Source of the DNA: Paragorgia papillata
Taxonomy: Eukaryota > Cnidaria > Anthozoa > Scleralcyonacea > Coralliidae
Direction: 5' to 3'
Length of the DNA stretch: 64,000 bases
NCBI GenBank assembly: GCA_035771165.1
Contig: JAWNZC010000469.1
Location: forward strand, 212,001 to 276,000
The notes beneath the pieces are model-generated. The model saw nothing but the letters and a program-made list of their open reading frames with translations, made no database searches and was not told the origin of the DNA. This document shows positions 11,850 to 21,995 of this stretch, in pieces; the stretch's first letter is position 1, and every line of letters starts with the position of its first letter. The translations under genes were made by a program, and so were the position numbers.

Positions 11850-12072
11850 AGGCCTGGCCAAACGCTTTCAACATTTCATGCAACATCGTTCAACATTGTT
11901 GAACGCATGTTGAACGAAAATTTGAACATGTTCAAATTTCGTTCAACACCATTCAACGACGTTCAACATCATTCAACAGGGTGGCCAAACGCTTTCAAGA
12001 TGTTGAATCACGTTTGAATTCAACAATGTTGAACGATGTTGAATGAAATGTTGAAAGCGTTTGGCCAGGCCT
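11850..12072. mobile_element. 223-bp palindromic MITE (Harbinger-like TTA duplication)
   Basis: A near-perfect palindrome with ends AGGCCTGGCCAAACGC and GCGTTTGGCCAGGCCT, flanked by TTA on both sides. The interior is full of GTTCAAC/GTTGAAC repeats. A 3-bp TTA duplication is typical of PIF/Harbinger elements. The same insertion is present in the duplicate at 58100-58322, so it predates the duplication. Confidence 0.75.
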
Positions 12073-12075
12073 TTA

Positions 12076-12660
12076 GGATATAATTAGGATGATGATTATG
12101 ATTTCGAGTAGGGTCAACATCAGGATATAATTAGGATTGATTATGATTAGGAGTAGGATTAGCATTAGGATATAATTAGGATGATGATTATGATTAGGAG
12201 TAGGATTAGCATTAGGATATAATTAGGATGATGATTATGATTATGATTAGGAGTAGGATTAGCATTAGGATATAATTAGGATGATGATTATGATTAGGAG
12301 TAGGATTAGCATTAGGATATAATTACGATGATGATTATGATTAGGAGTAGGATTAGCATCAGGATATAATTAGGATGATGATTATGATTAGGAATAGGAT
12401 TAGCATCAGGATATAATTAGGATGATGATTATGATTAGGAGTAGCATTAGCATTAGGATATAATTAGGATGATGATGATGATTAGGAGTAGGATTAGCAT
12501 CAGGATATAATTAGGATGATGATTATGATTAGGAGTAGGATTAGCATCAGGATATAATTAGGATGATGATTATGATTAAGAGTAGGATTAGCATCAGGAT
12601 ATAATTAGGATGATGATTATGATTAGGAGTAGGATGAGCATCAGGATTAGGGTTATGATT
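12076..12660. repeat. 47-bp minisatellite array
   Basis: About a dozen tandem units of roughly 47 bp built from AGGATATAATTAGGATGATG followed by ATTATGATTAGGAGTAGG and ATTAGC. The homologous array at 58326-58935 has its own unit variants. Confidence 0.9.
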
Positions 12661-13601
12661 AAAGTTAGGTTTAGGATTAGGTCTAGCATTAATCGGTAAA
12701 ACGCGGAGTCGGTCGGTAATGACTGGAGCCGTCGGTAAAACCGATCGGTTAAACTGAAAGTTTGAAAACCTTGTGATAAATAGACCTGTCGCCTATCGGT
12801 AAACTGTTCGTCTACATTAAAATTGGTTGTCGGTAAAAATGACATTTAGTCACAGTTTAAAGTTTTCCAGTTGTAAAAATGTTTGATTTAATTAATGTGC
12901 AATTTCCGCCGTGGCAGGCGTGGGAATGTGGGATGCAGACGCTTGTATTTCTGGTGAATGAAATCGAGACCACGCGGAAAATCTTTATTTCCGGTTCACG
13001 TGTAATTTTCACACGATAAAACTTTACATCTTGTTAGTTGCTAGTTGTCAATTGTTACTCCAGTTTCCCACGCACGGTGTCAGATTCATCAGACATCTCA
13101 CATCAGGTTTAGAGGACAGAGGTTTTAAACGAATTTATTCAAAAGTAAACTCTACGGATTACACTGTTACTAGTTTAGTCAAAATGCCTCCAAATGAGCG
13201 CAAAAACCGATACAAAATAAAAAAAAATGGAAAGTTAAAATTTGAAACGATAATGCATGCCGCATGCGCGTTTTGTACTTTTTTTATGATTTACTACACT
13301 GTCTTGTGATTGCAAATACAGTGCATTGTATTTGTAGATTTACAATGACTAACTTATAGACTTATAGCGGAGTTATAGGATCGCAAGTTGCAACCAACGA
13401 TACACTTATTTAGTGATATGCATGTAATTATGATGAAGGTGTTTATGTGGAAAATAAACATGAAGCTATAACGGTGGTTTCGTATGTATATATAACCTCG
13501 TGCCTAGATACTTTTCTCCGGAGTAGCGTCCACGGCCACGTGTTCGTCGGTAAAACTTAGACGTTACACCCCCCCCCAGTCAAAATGGTCACGCTACGCC
13601 C
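12661..13601. other. Copy-1-specific sequence, no gene recognised
   Basis: This interval has no counterpart in the duplicate. It opens with repeated CGGTAAAAC/CGGTCGGTAA motifs and closes with GTCGGTAAAAC and a C-run, which suggests an inserted element with CGGTAAAAC-containing ends. An open frame at 13031-13309 includes a Lys/Arg-rich part and a hydrophobic tail, but I do not recognise it and do not call a gene. Confidence 0.4.
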
Positions 13602-13902
13602 CTGTATATATCTTTGCTATTATCAAACATAATCACTTGAAAATTCTGCATGTTTGGCGTTGTGAGAGAAACACACGCACATACTTCCTTCGAGTTAAGT
13701 TTGGTTTGATAATAGCAAAGATATATAACCTTCTCTGATAACTCATTATGCACATGTGACGTCAAGTTGTTTAATTTACATATCAAAAAACTGAAATATC
13801 TCAAGAACGAAGCAAGGAAGCGAAAAACTGCAAAATATGTTACTCTATCATTTTAAGTGTTCCTTCAAATAAGACAAACTTAATTTTCGTTTCATGTGCA
13901 CT
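13602..13902. mobile_element. 5'-truncated TTAA foldback MITE
   Basis: Corresponds to the inner and right part of the complete element at 59688-60156. The right end CATGTGCACT is followed by TTAA (13903-13906). The left arm is missing, replaced by the copy-1-specific sequence. Confidence 0.7.
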
Positions 13903-14617
13903 TTAACATCAGAAGTTAGAAATTAAGCCAGACGTTAACGTTTGTGCAACTGGGTTCATGTCTTTTATCAGTAATATATCCAGAGTTGAAAAAAAGCTGC
14001 GGGTACCACCCGGAGGAAGGTTTACTTTAGTGAGGAAGGTTTAAAGTGAAAACACGTGAAACAACACATTCGGTAATCTGAGAAAGTTACAATTGATCAA
14101 GCAAGGTGTCGAGAAGAAATGCGATTTGCAGCAAAACATTGGCTAACCAACAATTATGCAGCACTGGCAGTGGTAGCAGTTACATGTGTGAGACATATAC
14201 GCTGATGTCTGCTGTGATGTCTGTATCTTCGCAGCAGTCGAGGGTAGTTGGCAAGCTATCAGTCAGCAGCGGTCAGTTATTAGTAGCTATTGTAGTATGC
14301 CAAAGCTTACCTAGGAAAACCTAGAAAACCAAGGTACTGTAAAAGTCACGCAGTATTTATGAACGTTGCAAAACACAAAATTCTCGCTATATATTTTGAG
14401 GAAGGTTATCTAAACTTAAAAACCCATCCGGAGGAAGGTTGAATACTTTTTCCAACTCTGAATATATCCTAAACGAGAGTGTTTTGTTCGGGTATGCGTA
14501 TGCAAACACCGAGAAATGAGGATTGAGAAACGAGACGATATAGCCAGGTGTTTTGAATAAACTACGAGGTAGAGTTTTTTCGTATGTTTTTTGCTGTACA
14601 AGCTGTCGTAAGTAAAA

Positions 14618-14745
14618 TCAGAGAAAAACAATGAGCTCCAGACGGTCTGCCATCTGGATTCCGGGGGCTCGATGGTGAGAGCGTCCTGCTGGCATTCGGA
14701 AGGTTGTGGGTTCGAGTCCGTCTGGAGCTCAGAGTTTTTCTCTGA
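14618..14745 (+). mobile_element. 128-bp hairpin element with tRNA-like pol III promoter boxes
   Basis: The arms pair over about 25 bp: TCAGAGAAAAAC plus GAGCTCCAGACGG at the left, CCGTCTGGAGCTC plus GAGTTTTTCTCTGA at the right. Between them lies a tRNA-like core with an A-box-like GCTCGATGGTGAGAGCG and a B-box-like GGTTCGAGTCC. A second copy is at 61056-61184. This is a short mobile sequence or tRNA relic, not a functional tRNA. Confidence 0.6.
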
Positions 14746-15054
14746 GTTTAACTCCAGCTGAAACCACTAATATAACGTAAAAACTTCGAGGTGTTTGGAT
14801 ATCCTGCATGAGTGCATGGTGACTCTTCCGAGTGTTTGATATAGCATCTCAAACAAATCAGTATTTTAAGAGAAAATAGAGACAAAAAAATTCTATTTAT
14901 GTAATTTCCACTGCATACGTCACACTGGTAATTTTACAATAAACTCGTGCAGTGTGACGTATGCAGTGGGTTATTTGCATATCAAACAAATCTTATTTTC
15001 TCAAGAACGAAGTGAGATTTGGAAAAACCGTATAAGAAGTTACTTTATAACATA

Positions 15055-15535
15055 GCTTTGATATAGCAACGTTTTTGATTGGCTGTCGTTCGTGCTCCAT
15101 AACTCGATGGAGCACGGCAAAAAAGCGCGGGGGGAAATTTCAAAACAAAACTGAGTTTTAATGGCCTTTTATATTATCAAAATACCGAGTCATTTAATTT
15201 TATTGAGTAATAAAGAACAACGGCCCAGAAGGCATAAACTGGGTCTGGGTAACCGAGTTTAAACTGTCCTTTTGGTTGAATTTTAGTGAACAAAAAAGAC
15301 TTGGCTACGAAAGTAGAAAAATACAACAACCAAAACGATTCGCCGGCTTGTGAAAGGATTTAATGCTATGTTATAAAAGAAATGGCTCATGGTTTAGTGT
15401 GCTCCATCGAGTTATGGATGCACTTGGGAAATCGGGAGAGCACTCAAAAATCTAGACTCTCTTACGATTTTTTCGTGCTCTCCCAATTTCCCGCGTGCAT
15501 CCATAACTCGATGGAGCACGCTAAACCATGAGTCA
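15055..15535. other. Insertion specific to duplication copy 1, with hairpins
   Basis: Absent from the equivalent position in copy 2 (near 61483). It contains the palindrome GTGCTCC-ATAACTCGAT-GGAGCAC three times in varying orientation, and a pair of CTCTCCC/GGGAGAG arms at 15420-15510. Likely a non-autonomous element. I could not fix its ends to the base. Confidence 0.5.
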
Positions 15536-15706
15536 TTTCTTAATCATCATTTTAAGAGTTCTTCCAAATAAGACAAACTTCATTTTTATTTCATAGACAC
15601 TTAGTTAAAAACATCCAGAGTACTTATTCTCTGACGAAGGGCCTTCGCTCGAAACGTGAGAAAACTACGTTCATGATAAGTTGTACGTATACATGCAGTG
15701 CATGTG

Positions 15707-16114
15707 GTACACGCGTAAAAACGCACAACTTGTTCACGGTTGTCAACAGGCGTGAACAATGTTGTGCTGCTCGCCGTGAACAATGTTGTGCTGCTCGCCG
15801 TGAACAAGTTGTCAACAAGTTGTTCACTTATGGTTCGAACAACTTGTTCACGGATAAATCAACAGTCATGAACAAGTTGTTCCAACAGCACATTTTTATA
15901 GCCAACAATGTTGTTCGGCTTGTTCAACAATGTTGTTCGGTTGTTACAACATGCGCGAACAACGGTTGTTGTTTCATCAAGCTGTAACAACTTGTTGAAA
16001 CAACGATGAACAATATTGTTCATTTATCAATGTTGTTCACATATGTCAACAAGTTGTTACAGCATTGTTCAGGCAACAATGCTGTAACAACTTGCGAGAT
16101 TTTTACGCATGTAC
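15707..16114. mobile_element. AACAAC/GTTGTT palindrome-rich foldback element
   Basis: The ends are inverted: GTACACGCGTAAAAA at the left and TTTTTACGCATGTAC at the right. The interior is almost entirely made of short GTGAACAA, TTGTTCAC, AACAATGTTGTT and AACAACTTGTT palindromes. The counterpart in copy 2 is 61651-62090. The open frames here read through the repeats and are not genes. Confidence 0.6.
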
Positions 16115-16190
16115 GTTTGCGAGCTTGGCGTAATATGTAACAGACGTTTGGTGGACGTTCGTCAAGCTCAATTACTCAGAAAAGATTTCT

Positions 16191-16267
16191 GAGACCCCAG
16201 ACAGGGTTCGAACCTGCAACCTTCTAATGACTAGTTAGACGCTACAACCATTAAACCACTGAGGCTC
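16191..16267 (-). pseudogene. tRNA-Thr-like sequence (anticodon loop AGT)
   Basis: Read on the minus strand, the 77 bases fold as a tRNA. The acceptor arms GAGCCTC and GGGTCTC have one mismatch. There is a D-arm with A-box TGGTTTAATGG, an anticodon stem TCTAA/TTAGA around loop CTAGTCA (anticodon AGT), and a T-arm GGTTCGAACC. C rather than a purine after the anticodon and the presence of a diverged copy (62167-62581, loop CCGGTCA) favour a tRNA-derived relic over a working gene. Confidence 0.5.
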
Positions 16268-17230
16268 AGATGGAGAGCTAAGGTTGCAAATTCATAGTCA
16301 TACGTGCTCCTAAGTGGTAGCGTTTGCATATGAGATGTTGTTGTTAAAGTGAGATGATAAGTTGTACGTATACATACAGTGCATGTGGTACGTTTGCGAG
16401 CTTGCTGTAATATGTAACGTCCATCGAACGTCTGTTACAAAACTACGTTCAATAATTTGGGCAGAACTCAACCCTTACTATATTTCTCTCTGTATTTCAA
16501 CACTGCCTACGCAGCACACTACTTTTATTTCACTGTTTGTACTTCTTCTGTGATTTGTAATAAAATCTTATGTTATATTATCAGTATAGTTACGTTTAGA
16601 CTAGAAATTCTTTGATGTATTTTTTACATTAAATAATTAATTTTATATTTTTTACATTAAATATAAAAACTATATTGTCTCGCTTATTATATGCAAACGT
16701 GGGTCTAGCGCTGTCATTGAAATGTTTGGTTTTTTTTTAGTTTTAAATGTGCTTGAATTGCAAGTACTGCATGCTTCATTTTTAGTGATTGCCATACACC
16801 CGAGTAGCGTTCTGTGCTTGCGACGTAGATAACTTTGTTTTTGCAGATGAAAATCTTTTTACAATGTTGTTTTCTACCCAACCCACTTTCTTCTAATCTT
16901 TTGCTGCGGCAGACTTTCGTGTTTGTAATCATAATTTCTCACCCAACACGAGTATAATATATCCAACACGAGTCGGTGTTCTTCCGATTTCTAAATCTGA
17001 CAGCCAAGCAGGTTGAAAATACGAGGCGAATTCGAGGGTGTTTTTTTTTGTAACCAGCTTGGCTGTGTTTAGACATCGGAAGAAGAACACTAACCAGTGT
17101 TGGATATAGCTTAATTAGCTTCTCAAACGAATCTCTATCTCTACCTAAAAGTTTGCTAAATTTGGCCGTAATTTTCTTTCCATTTCTAAATACTAATTAA
17201 GTATTGATTTCTTTTGAATTTTTTTCATGA
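16268..17230. other. Part of the duplication, no gene recognised
   Basis: Sequence shared with copy 2 (62582 to the window end) apart from a hAT insertion there. I see no exon. The 72-codon minus-strand frame at 16714-16932 is also open in copy 2 but has no recognisable domain. Confidence 0.4.
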
Positions 17231-17390
17231 ATAAAGGCTTATTAACCGAGTTCGAGGTCTGTACGGGAAAGTATTTGCCTGAGGTTTTCGTACAGACCGA
17301 GCGACGAAGGAGGGAGGTTTGTGCGAGAGAAACCGAGGGCAAATACTTTCCCGTACAGACCGAGAAAACGAGGTTAATAAGCCTTTTATT
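17231..17390. mobile_element. Short foldback element
   Basis: The left arm ATAAAGGCTTATTAACC and GTCTGTACGGGAAAGTATTTG is repeated inverted at the right (CAAATACTTTCCCGTACAGAC, then GGTTAATAAGCCTTTTAT). No coding capacity. Confidence 0.6.
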
Positions 17391-18005
17391 ATATGGCTTT
17401 TGGTTTGTTTTCTTATCTGTTTTTAGTTCTACGTTTGTCTTGATCAGGTGTCGCTGTTCACCTTAGTTCTTACTTTTGAGCTTGTTCGTTTCACTTCATG
17501 TTTACACCTGTTAGGCTTTTATTTTTCGCGCTTTTAAATAAGAAGTTTTTATAAAAAGAAACACTGATGTTTCAGGACGTATTATTGTTCAAAATTTTCC
17601 AACGAATATATCTAATTCGCTTTTATTTTCATTCAAATCAACTCAGTAATTTTCCCGCCAAAACTTGCAGGTCATTAAAAAGGACGTAATGCCCTCTCAC
17701 AGTGCCGAGAGGGCATTACGGCTTTTTCCGGACCTCTCAGCAACCAATCAGCGTGCGCCGTTTGGCGTAATGACCCGAAAACAAGCCCAGCCATATAATA
17801 ATTATTTATTAATGAGTTTGAGAAATTCTTGTGACGATTGTGAATTGGAGAACAATCCAGCCTGGAAAGTTTTCGACGAGTGTTCTTAAAAGTCCTGGAA
17901 TTTTTCTTCAGAATTCGTTTTTTTTGCGATGGCTTTACGATTTGCCTCTGATACGCTACTCCAGGATCTGTATTTTTAATGTAATATTTAAACCATGAGC
18001 AGGAT
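17391..18005. other. Intronic DNA with one perfect hairpin
   Basis: No exon seen. 17685-17698 and 17707-17720 form a perfect 14-bp stem (CGTAATGCCCTCTC) with an 8-base loop. Confidence 0.5.
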
Positions 18006-18563
18006 TGTTTTATCAGATTTAAAGTCCTTATATCACTTGTGAGGTTTTAACGTATTTGAATAGAGCAAGAAAAGTTAGTTAATAAGTTATTTTGCCGTTT
18101 TTGATTTACTTTAATAGTTTCTGAGATATAAGCCTTTAAACATGCCAATTTCGGCTTTTCGCCAAAAATTTCCGTCGTTCATTTTTAAGCACGGGGGCCT
18201 GGGACTCAGGAACCCAAGCCGGCCGTTTTCTTAGTTGGAACTCTGTGCGTACTGGAAAACGGGTGTGAGCTAGACATTTCGATTTTTCAGTCAAATATAT
18301 GTGTTTTTGTGAATCAATAAGCCGAAACTTAGTTGTTTTGAATTGAAGCGTTCCTGAGTCCCAGACCCCCAAGGTGTTAAAATGAACGACGGAAATTTTT
18401 GAGAATTGGCATGTTCAGAAGCCAATAGGTCAGGAACTATTTGACTAAATCAAAAACGGCAAAATAACTTATTAACTGATTTTTTCTGCTCTATTTAAAT
18501 AGGTTAAAACCCCACAAGTGATATAAGCACTTTAAAAGGCGAGTGTTTTAGATCTGATAAAAC
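18006..18563. mobile_element. Foldback repeat of about 558 bp
   Basis: The left arm begins GTTTTATCAGAT and the right arm ends ATCTGATAAAAC. Matching inner blocks include CACTTGTGAGGTTTTAAC/GTTAAAACCCCACAAGTG, TAAGTTATTTTGCCGTTTTTG and CCTGGGACTCAGG/CCTGAGTCCCAG. The arms pair, with gaps, over roughly 200 bp. Non-coding. Confidence 0.7.
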
Positions 18564-18798
18564 ACGTACAGCTGCGAATGTTTTAAATGGCTTCAAAAAC
18601 TATCCATATAATAAGCTCATATAGAAATCATTTTTGAAAACTGAAGTTGTCTGAGCCGCAAAATCGAAGAAAAAGTTCATCGAAAATAGCGAGCGCGTCT
18701 TTATCACATATAGAGACACGTCACGGTCATGATTTTCTTTTGTGTTTTCCTCATGAATTATTAATGAGTTTTTGAAATGTTTTTTATTTTATTTTCAG

Positions 18799-18923
18799 GA
18801 TGTGCTTTTGTGCATGCTTCGCAACTTATTTGAAGAGTATGGTCATTTTCACAATTATGCGAAGAGAGAACTACATACAACAGCATGTCTGTTTGGAGGA
18901 ATTATTGATCAAGGACTCGTTAC
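18799..18923 (+). CDS. CNOT1: CNOT1 exon
   Basis: Continues the CNOT1 frame from the exon at 3933-4117. It is bounded by TTTTCAG/ and AC/GTGAGT. The roughly 41 residues include [17 protein letters not shown] and [14 protein letters not shown], the strongly conserved run into the MIF4G-like middle domain that binds the deadenylase and helicase partners of CCR4-NOT. It ends with two bases of a codon completed by the next exon (ACG, Thr). Confidence 0.93.
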
Positions 18924-18988
18924 GTGAGTACAGTATCTCGTGGTATCTCTTGCTGTTTATTGATATGGTTTTAAGAGCGTTTCATAAA

Positions 18989-19798
18989 AGCTTGGAGGTG
19001 GTGATGGTGGCAACGGTTGTGGTGGTGAATGTGGTGGTGGTAATTTTGATGGTGATGGTGAAGGTGGTAGTAATGGTGGACACCTTGGTGGTGGTGGTGA
19101 TGGTGGCAATCTTGGTGGTGGTGGCAACCTGGGTGGCGGTGGTAGTGGTGGCAACCTTGCTGGTGGTAGTGGTAAAGGTGGTGGTGGTGGTATTGGTAAA
19201 GGTGGTGGTGGCAACCTTAGTGGTGGTGGTGAAGGTGGTGGTGGCAACTTTGGTGGTGGTGGTGGTGGTGGTGGTAAAGGCGGTAGTGACATCCTTGATG
19301 ATGGTGGTGAAGGTGGTGGTGATGGTGGTAACCTTGTTGGTGACGGTTGTGGTTGTGGCGACCTTGGTTATGGTGGCAACTTTGGTGGTGGTGGTGGTAA
19401 AGGTGGTAGTGACATCCTTGATGATGGTGGTGAAGGTGGTGGTGATGGTGGCAACCTTGTTGGTGACGGTTGTGGTTGTGGCGACCTTGGTTATGGTGGC
19501 AACTTTGGTGGTGGTGGTGGTGGTAAAGGTGGTAGTGACATCCTTGATGATGGTGGTGAAGGTGGTGGTGATGGTGGCAACCTTGTTGGTGACGGTTGTG
19601 GTTGTGGCGACCTTGGTTATGGTGGCAACTTTGGTGGTGGTGGTGGTAAAGGTGGTAGTGACATCCTTGATGATGGTGGTGAAGGTGGTGGTGATGGTGG
19701 CAATCTTGTTGGTGACAGTTGTGGTGGTGGCGACCTTGGTTATGGTGGCAACTTTGGTGGTGGTGGTGGTAACGGAGGTGGCTGTGGTGCAGTCTAAC
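18989..19798 (+). repeat. GGT-rich intronic minisatellite with an open glycine-rich frame
   Basis: Lies in the CNOT1 intron 18924-19885. The 3' half has four units, with GACATCC landmarks at 19288, 19411, 19534 and 19660, giving periods of 123, 123 and 126 bp. One plus-strand frame is open from 18989 to the TAA at 19796, without an ATG, and reads Gly-rich with NLVGDG and DILDDGGEGG blocks. The Val-rich and Thr-rich frames are translations of the same repeat in other phases. I treat it as non-coding. Confidence 0.85.
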
Positions 19799-19885
19799 AT
19801 GTACATCTGAGCACTTTTTCCAGTTTTGTTGCCATAATATACGATTTTCTATTTTTCCTCATTCTTTCTCATGTTTCCCTTGCAG

Positions 19886-19996
19886 GTACATGGCTTTGGG
19901 GATAGCTCTACGATATGTATTGGATGCAATTCGTAAACCATTTCAAAGCAAGATGTATTTGTTTGGCATTACAGCACTGGATCGCTTTAGAATGAG
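19886..19996 (+). CDS. CNOT1: CNOT1 exon
   Basis: Bounded by CCCTTGCAG/ and AG/GTAAAG, 111 nt. It encodes [19 protein letters not shown] and [13 protein letters not shown], again a near-invariant part of the CNOT1 middle domain. The phase agrees with both neighbouring exons. Confidence 0.93.
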
Positions 19997-20134
19997 GTAA
20001 AGATCATATTTACAGCAAGTTCATCGACATTCACTGGTATTGCTTTCCACTACACACACCAGGCTTGGACTGGGCCAGCTGTAGTTAATATTGAAATAAA
20101 AGCGTGCTGCGTAGGCAATGTTGAAACAACAATC

Positions 20135-20273
20135 GAAATATAGTAAGGTTAGATATACTGCCAAAACAGAGAACGTAGGAGTCTAACGTTTCTCTCTGAC
20201 GAAGGACCTTCGCTCGAAACGTTAGACTCCTACGTTCTCTGTTTCGGCAGTATATCTAACCTTACTATATTTC
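20135..20273. repeat. Long near-perfect hairpin in a CNOT1 intron
   Basis: Two arms of about 65 bp run from GAAATATAGTAAGGTTAG to a centre CGAAGGACCTTCG and back, with only one or two mismatches. The central motif CTGACGAAGGACCTTCGCTC recurs near 15630 and 61575, so the arms may be dispersed-repeat termini in head-to-head orientation. Confidence 0.85.
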
Positions 20274-20303
20274 TATTGTATTTAATATTGTTTGTTCTCG
20301 TAG

Positions 20304-20439
20304 GTTAAAAGATTATCAACATTACTGTCGACACTTGGCATCTATTCCTCACTTTGGCGAGTTTCCTGCTCATCTTGTTGAGTTTATTGAATACGGAAAG
20401 CAAGCCATACAACCGCCACTCAGCAGCAGAAGCTTACAG
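20304..20439 (+). CDS. CNOT1: CNOT1 exon, last one recognised in the window
   Basis: Bounded by TTCTCGTAG/ and CAG/GTAGGC, 136 nt. It encodes LKDYQHYCRHLASIPHFGEFP and EFIEYGKQAIQPPL, completing the conserved block of the CNOT1 middle domain. Further exons must exist but I found none on the plus strand up to 64 kb. Either the next intron exceeds 43 kb or the gene is rearranged here. Confidence 0.92.
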
Positions 20440-20490
20440 GTAGGCGTTGGTCAAGAAACTTTCTTCATTTATACACGCTTCTGAAGAACT

Positions 20491-20795
20491 GTGGCGTGTG
20501 CTGTTAGGGCGCTGCCTCTCACCAATAGTTAAGCCCAGTTGGACGGGATTAGTACTTGGATGGGTGACCGTCTGGGAATAACCCCGTTCTCGAACTTGAA
20601 TTTCATGCGAGTAGAGTTTAGTTGGTCTCTCCTGTGCTTCGAGGGTTTTTCGCAGGGTTCTGCGGTTTTCCTCCCTCCGTAAAATCAACACGTTAGGTCT
20701 TAGCTTATGTCGTGCACTTTTAACATGAGCCCCTGGCTCGGATGATTGGGCGACCACATCCTGTGCTTACGACGTTAAAGGGTATTGGCAATAAA
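20491..20795 (+). mobile_element. 5S rRNA-derived SINE (SINE3 type)
   Basis: The head contains the 3' half of 5S rRNA, with TTAGTACTTGGATGGGTGACC and TCTGGGAATA as landmarks (the 5S internal promoter region). An unrelated tail follows, with CCTCCCTCCGTAAAATCAAC and GGATGATTGGGCGACC. A second copy lies inverted at 49255-49475. It is a retroposon, not a 5S gene. Confidence 0.8.
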
Positions 20796-21995
20796 AATTA
20801 AGTTTATCTCATTTGAAAGAACTCGTCAAATGGTATAAGAAGACCTTTTACAATCTTTCCGTGTCTGTTTTGGTTTTGGAAATATTTCGACCAAACTCAG
20901 CGTGCTGTCCGCCATCTTGGAATTATTTTTGATATGCAAAATTATGCATGTGACGACATAAGCAGGGTAAAGTGAAATTTTTATCTTGCCAACCTTATGA
21001 CATGAGCTAGAAACTCCATTTTTTGTTGCGCTATTTCCATTTTAAATTGACCCACAACATTTAAAAAGCCTTCCGTGGAAATTTGGTCACCCACGAAGTA
21101 GTTTCATCAGATTTACCCTGCTTGGTATACTAAATATTGTAATGCTATTAAATCAAAAAGTCTATTTAATATACAATTAAGAACTACCCTAAGCCAAAAT
21201 TTAATTATTTACAACAGTGACAATGCTTGCACAGTTCATGATTTAATATTCCTATCTAATATTTTTACAGTAAATTACAAAAAAAATGCTAGATCACTAA
21301 GGAATTTTGTCAGTAATCATGTGAGTAAATTAAATGTTTTTCAAATTACTATATAGCTAATCATATTAAACATTGTCATTCTCTATTTCTAAACTTCTGC
21401 ATTTTCTAATCTTGTCTTTACACTGCTAAATAACTAACTACTTTTAGCTAGTAACAGTTGATATTTTACTTTAAAGATTTAAAAATAAAACACAACAAAT
21501 TCTACCTAACTTCTGAAGTTGAAAGAAACATAAACGTGTTTAAAAATAAGTCGTTAAAATATTGTTTTTCAACTTCGTAAAAACATATAACAAACTGCGA
21601 GAAATGCCTCTTAACAGACTTCAGTTAAAGTGAAATAATTTTCCAAAAGGCTTCTGGAGGAATCGCGTTTTCCGTTCGCGATATTTTTCAATTGGTGCTC
21701 TCCTTTTGAAATTTCTAGATCCGCTCCTAAGAGCTTTAGTTTGTGATGTTTTCTCTGTGCTGTTGCACTGTTTTAAATTTTTGTTAAACTTTCTTTTTCT
21801 TTTTTTTTTCTTTTTCTTTACTCTGTAAGAGTTAGAACTGGGATTATATAGAGTAAGGGTTATAAGACAACGTTTTAGGGTTGGTTGGGATAAGATTTTG
21901 TTCAACGACATGACCTAGGTTCTTTATAAGCGTAAACAATTGAGTGCTGCGTACGTAGTGTTTTGGATAATAGTAAAGTGAAAAGGTAGCAAACT
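20796..21995. other. AT-rich non-coding DNA
   Basis: No exon or complete element recognised. 20810-21100 resembles fragments of the TTAA foldback family (ATGACGTCA-like and ATTTGCATAT-like pieces), too diverged to delimit. Confidence 0.4.

Larger units (their letters stand above)
10840..17115 (+). repeat. Segmental duplication, copy 1
   Basis: This interval matches 56950-64000 in the same orientation and order: TLDc exons, the 223-bp palindromic MITE, the 47-bp minisatellite, foldback remnant, tRNA-like hairpin, AACAAC-rich element, tRNA-like sequence and terminal unique-looking DNA. The copies differ by substitutions and by copy-specific insertions. Copy 1 has 12661-13601 and 15055-15535 that copy 2 lacks. 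The duplication continues past the right edge of the window. Confidence 0.9.

Noticed and set aside
12076..12660. Regular repeat spacing reminiscent of a CRISPR array
   Set aside because: Units are contiguous 47-bp minisatellite copies without unique spacers, in eukaryotic DNA.
13031..13309. 92-codon ORF with hydrophobic tail
   Set aside because: No recognisable domain, no counterpart in the duplicate and located in element-like sequence.
15673..15987. 104-codon ORF
   Set aside because: Runs through the AACAAC/GTTGTT palindrome array; low complexity.
16191..16267. Functional tRNA-Thr gene
   Set aside because: Acceptor mismatch, pyrimidine after the anticodon and a degenerate duplicate make a relic more likely.
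18800..19810. 336-codon Val-rich ORF and its Thr-rich and Pro-rich counterparts
   Set aside because: Translations of the GGT minisatellite in other frames; the first 42 codons only overlap a CNOT1 exon out of phase.
20170..20225. Possible hammerhead ribozyme (CTGACGA...GAAAC)
   Set aside because: The core words occur, but the segment between them forms CGAAGG/CCTTCG in the wrong register and the required stem II closing pair is absent.
20491..20600. 5S rRNA gene
   Set aside because: Only the 3' half of 5S is present, fused to an unrelated tail, with an inverted relative elsewhere: a SINE.
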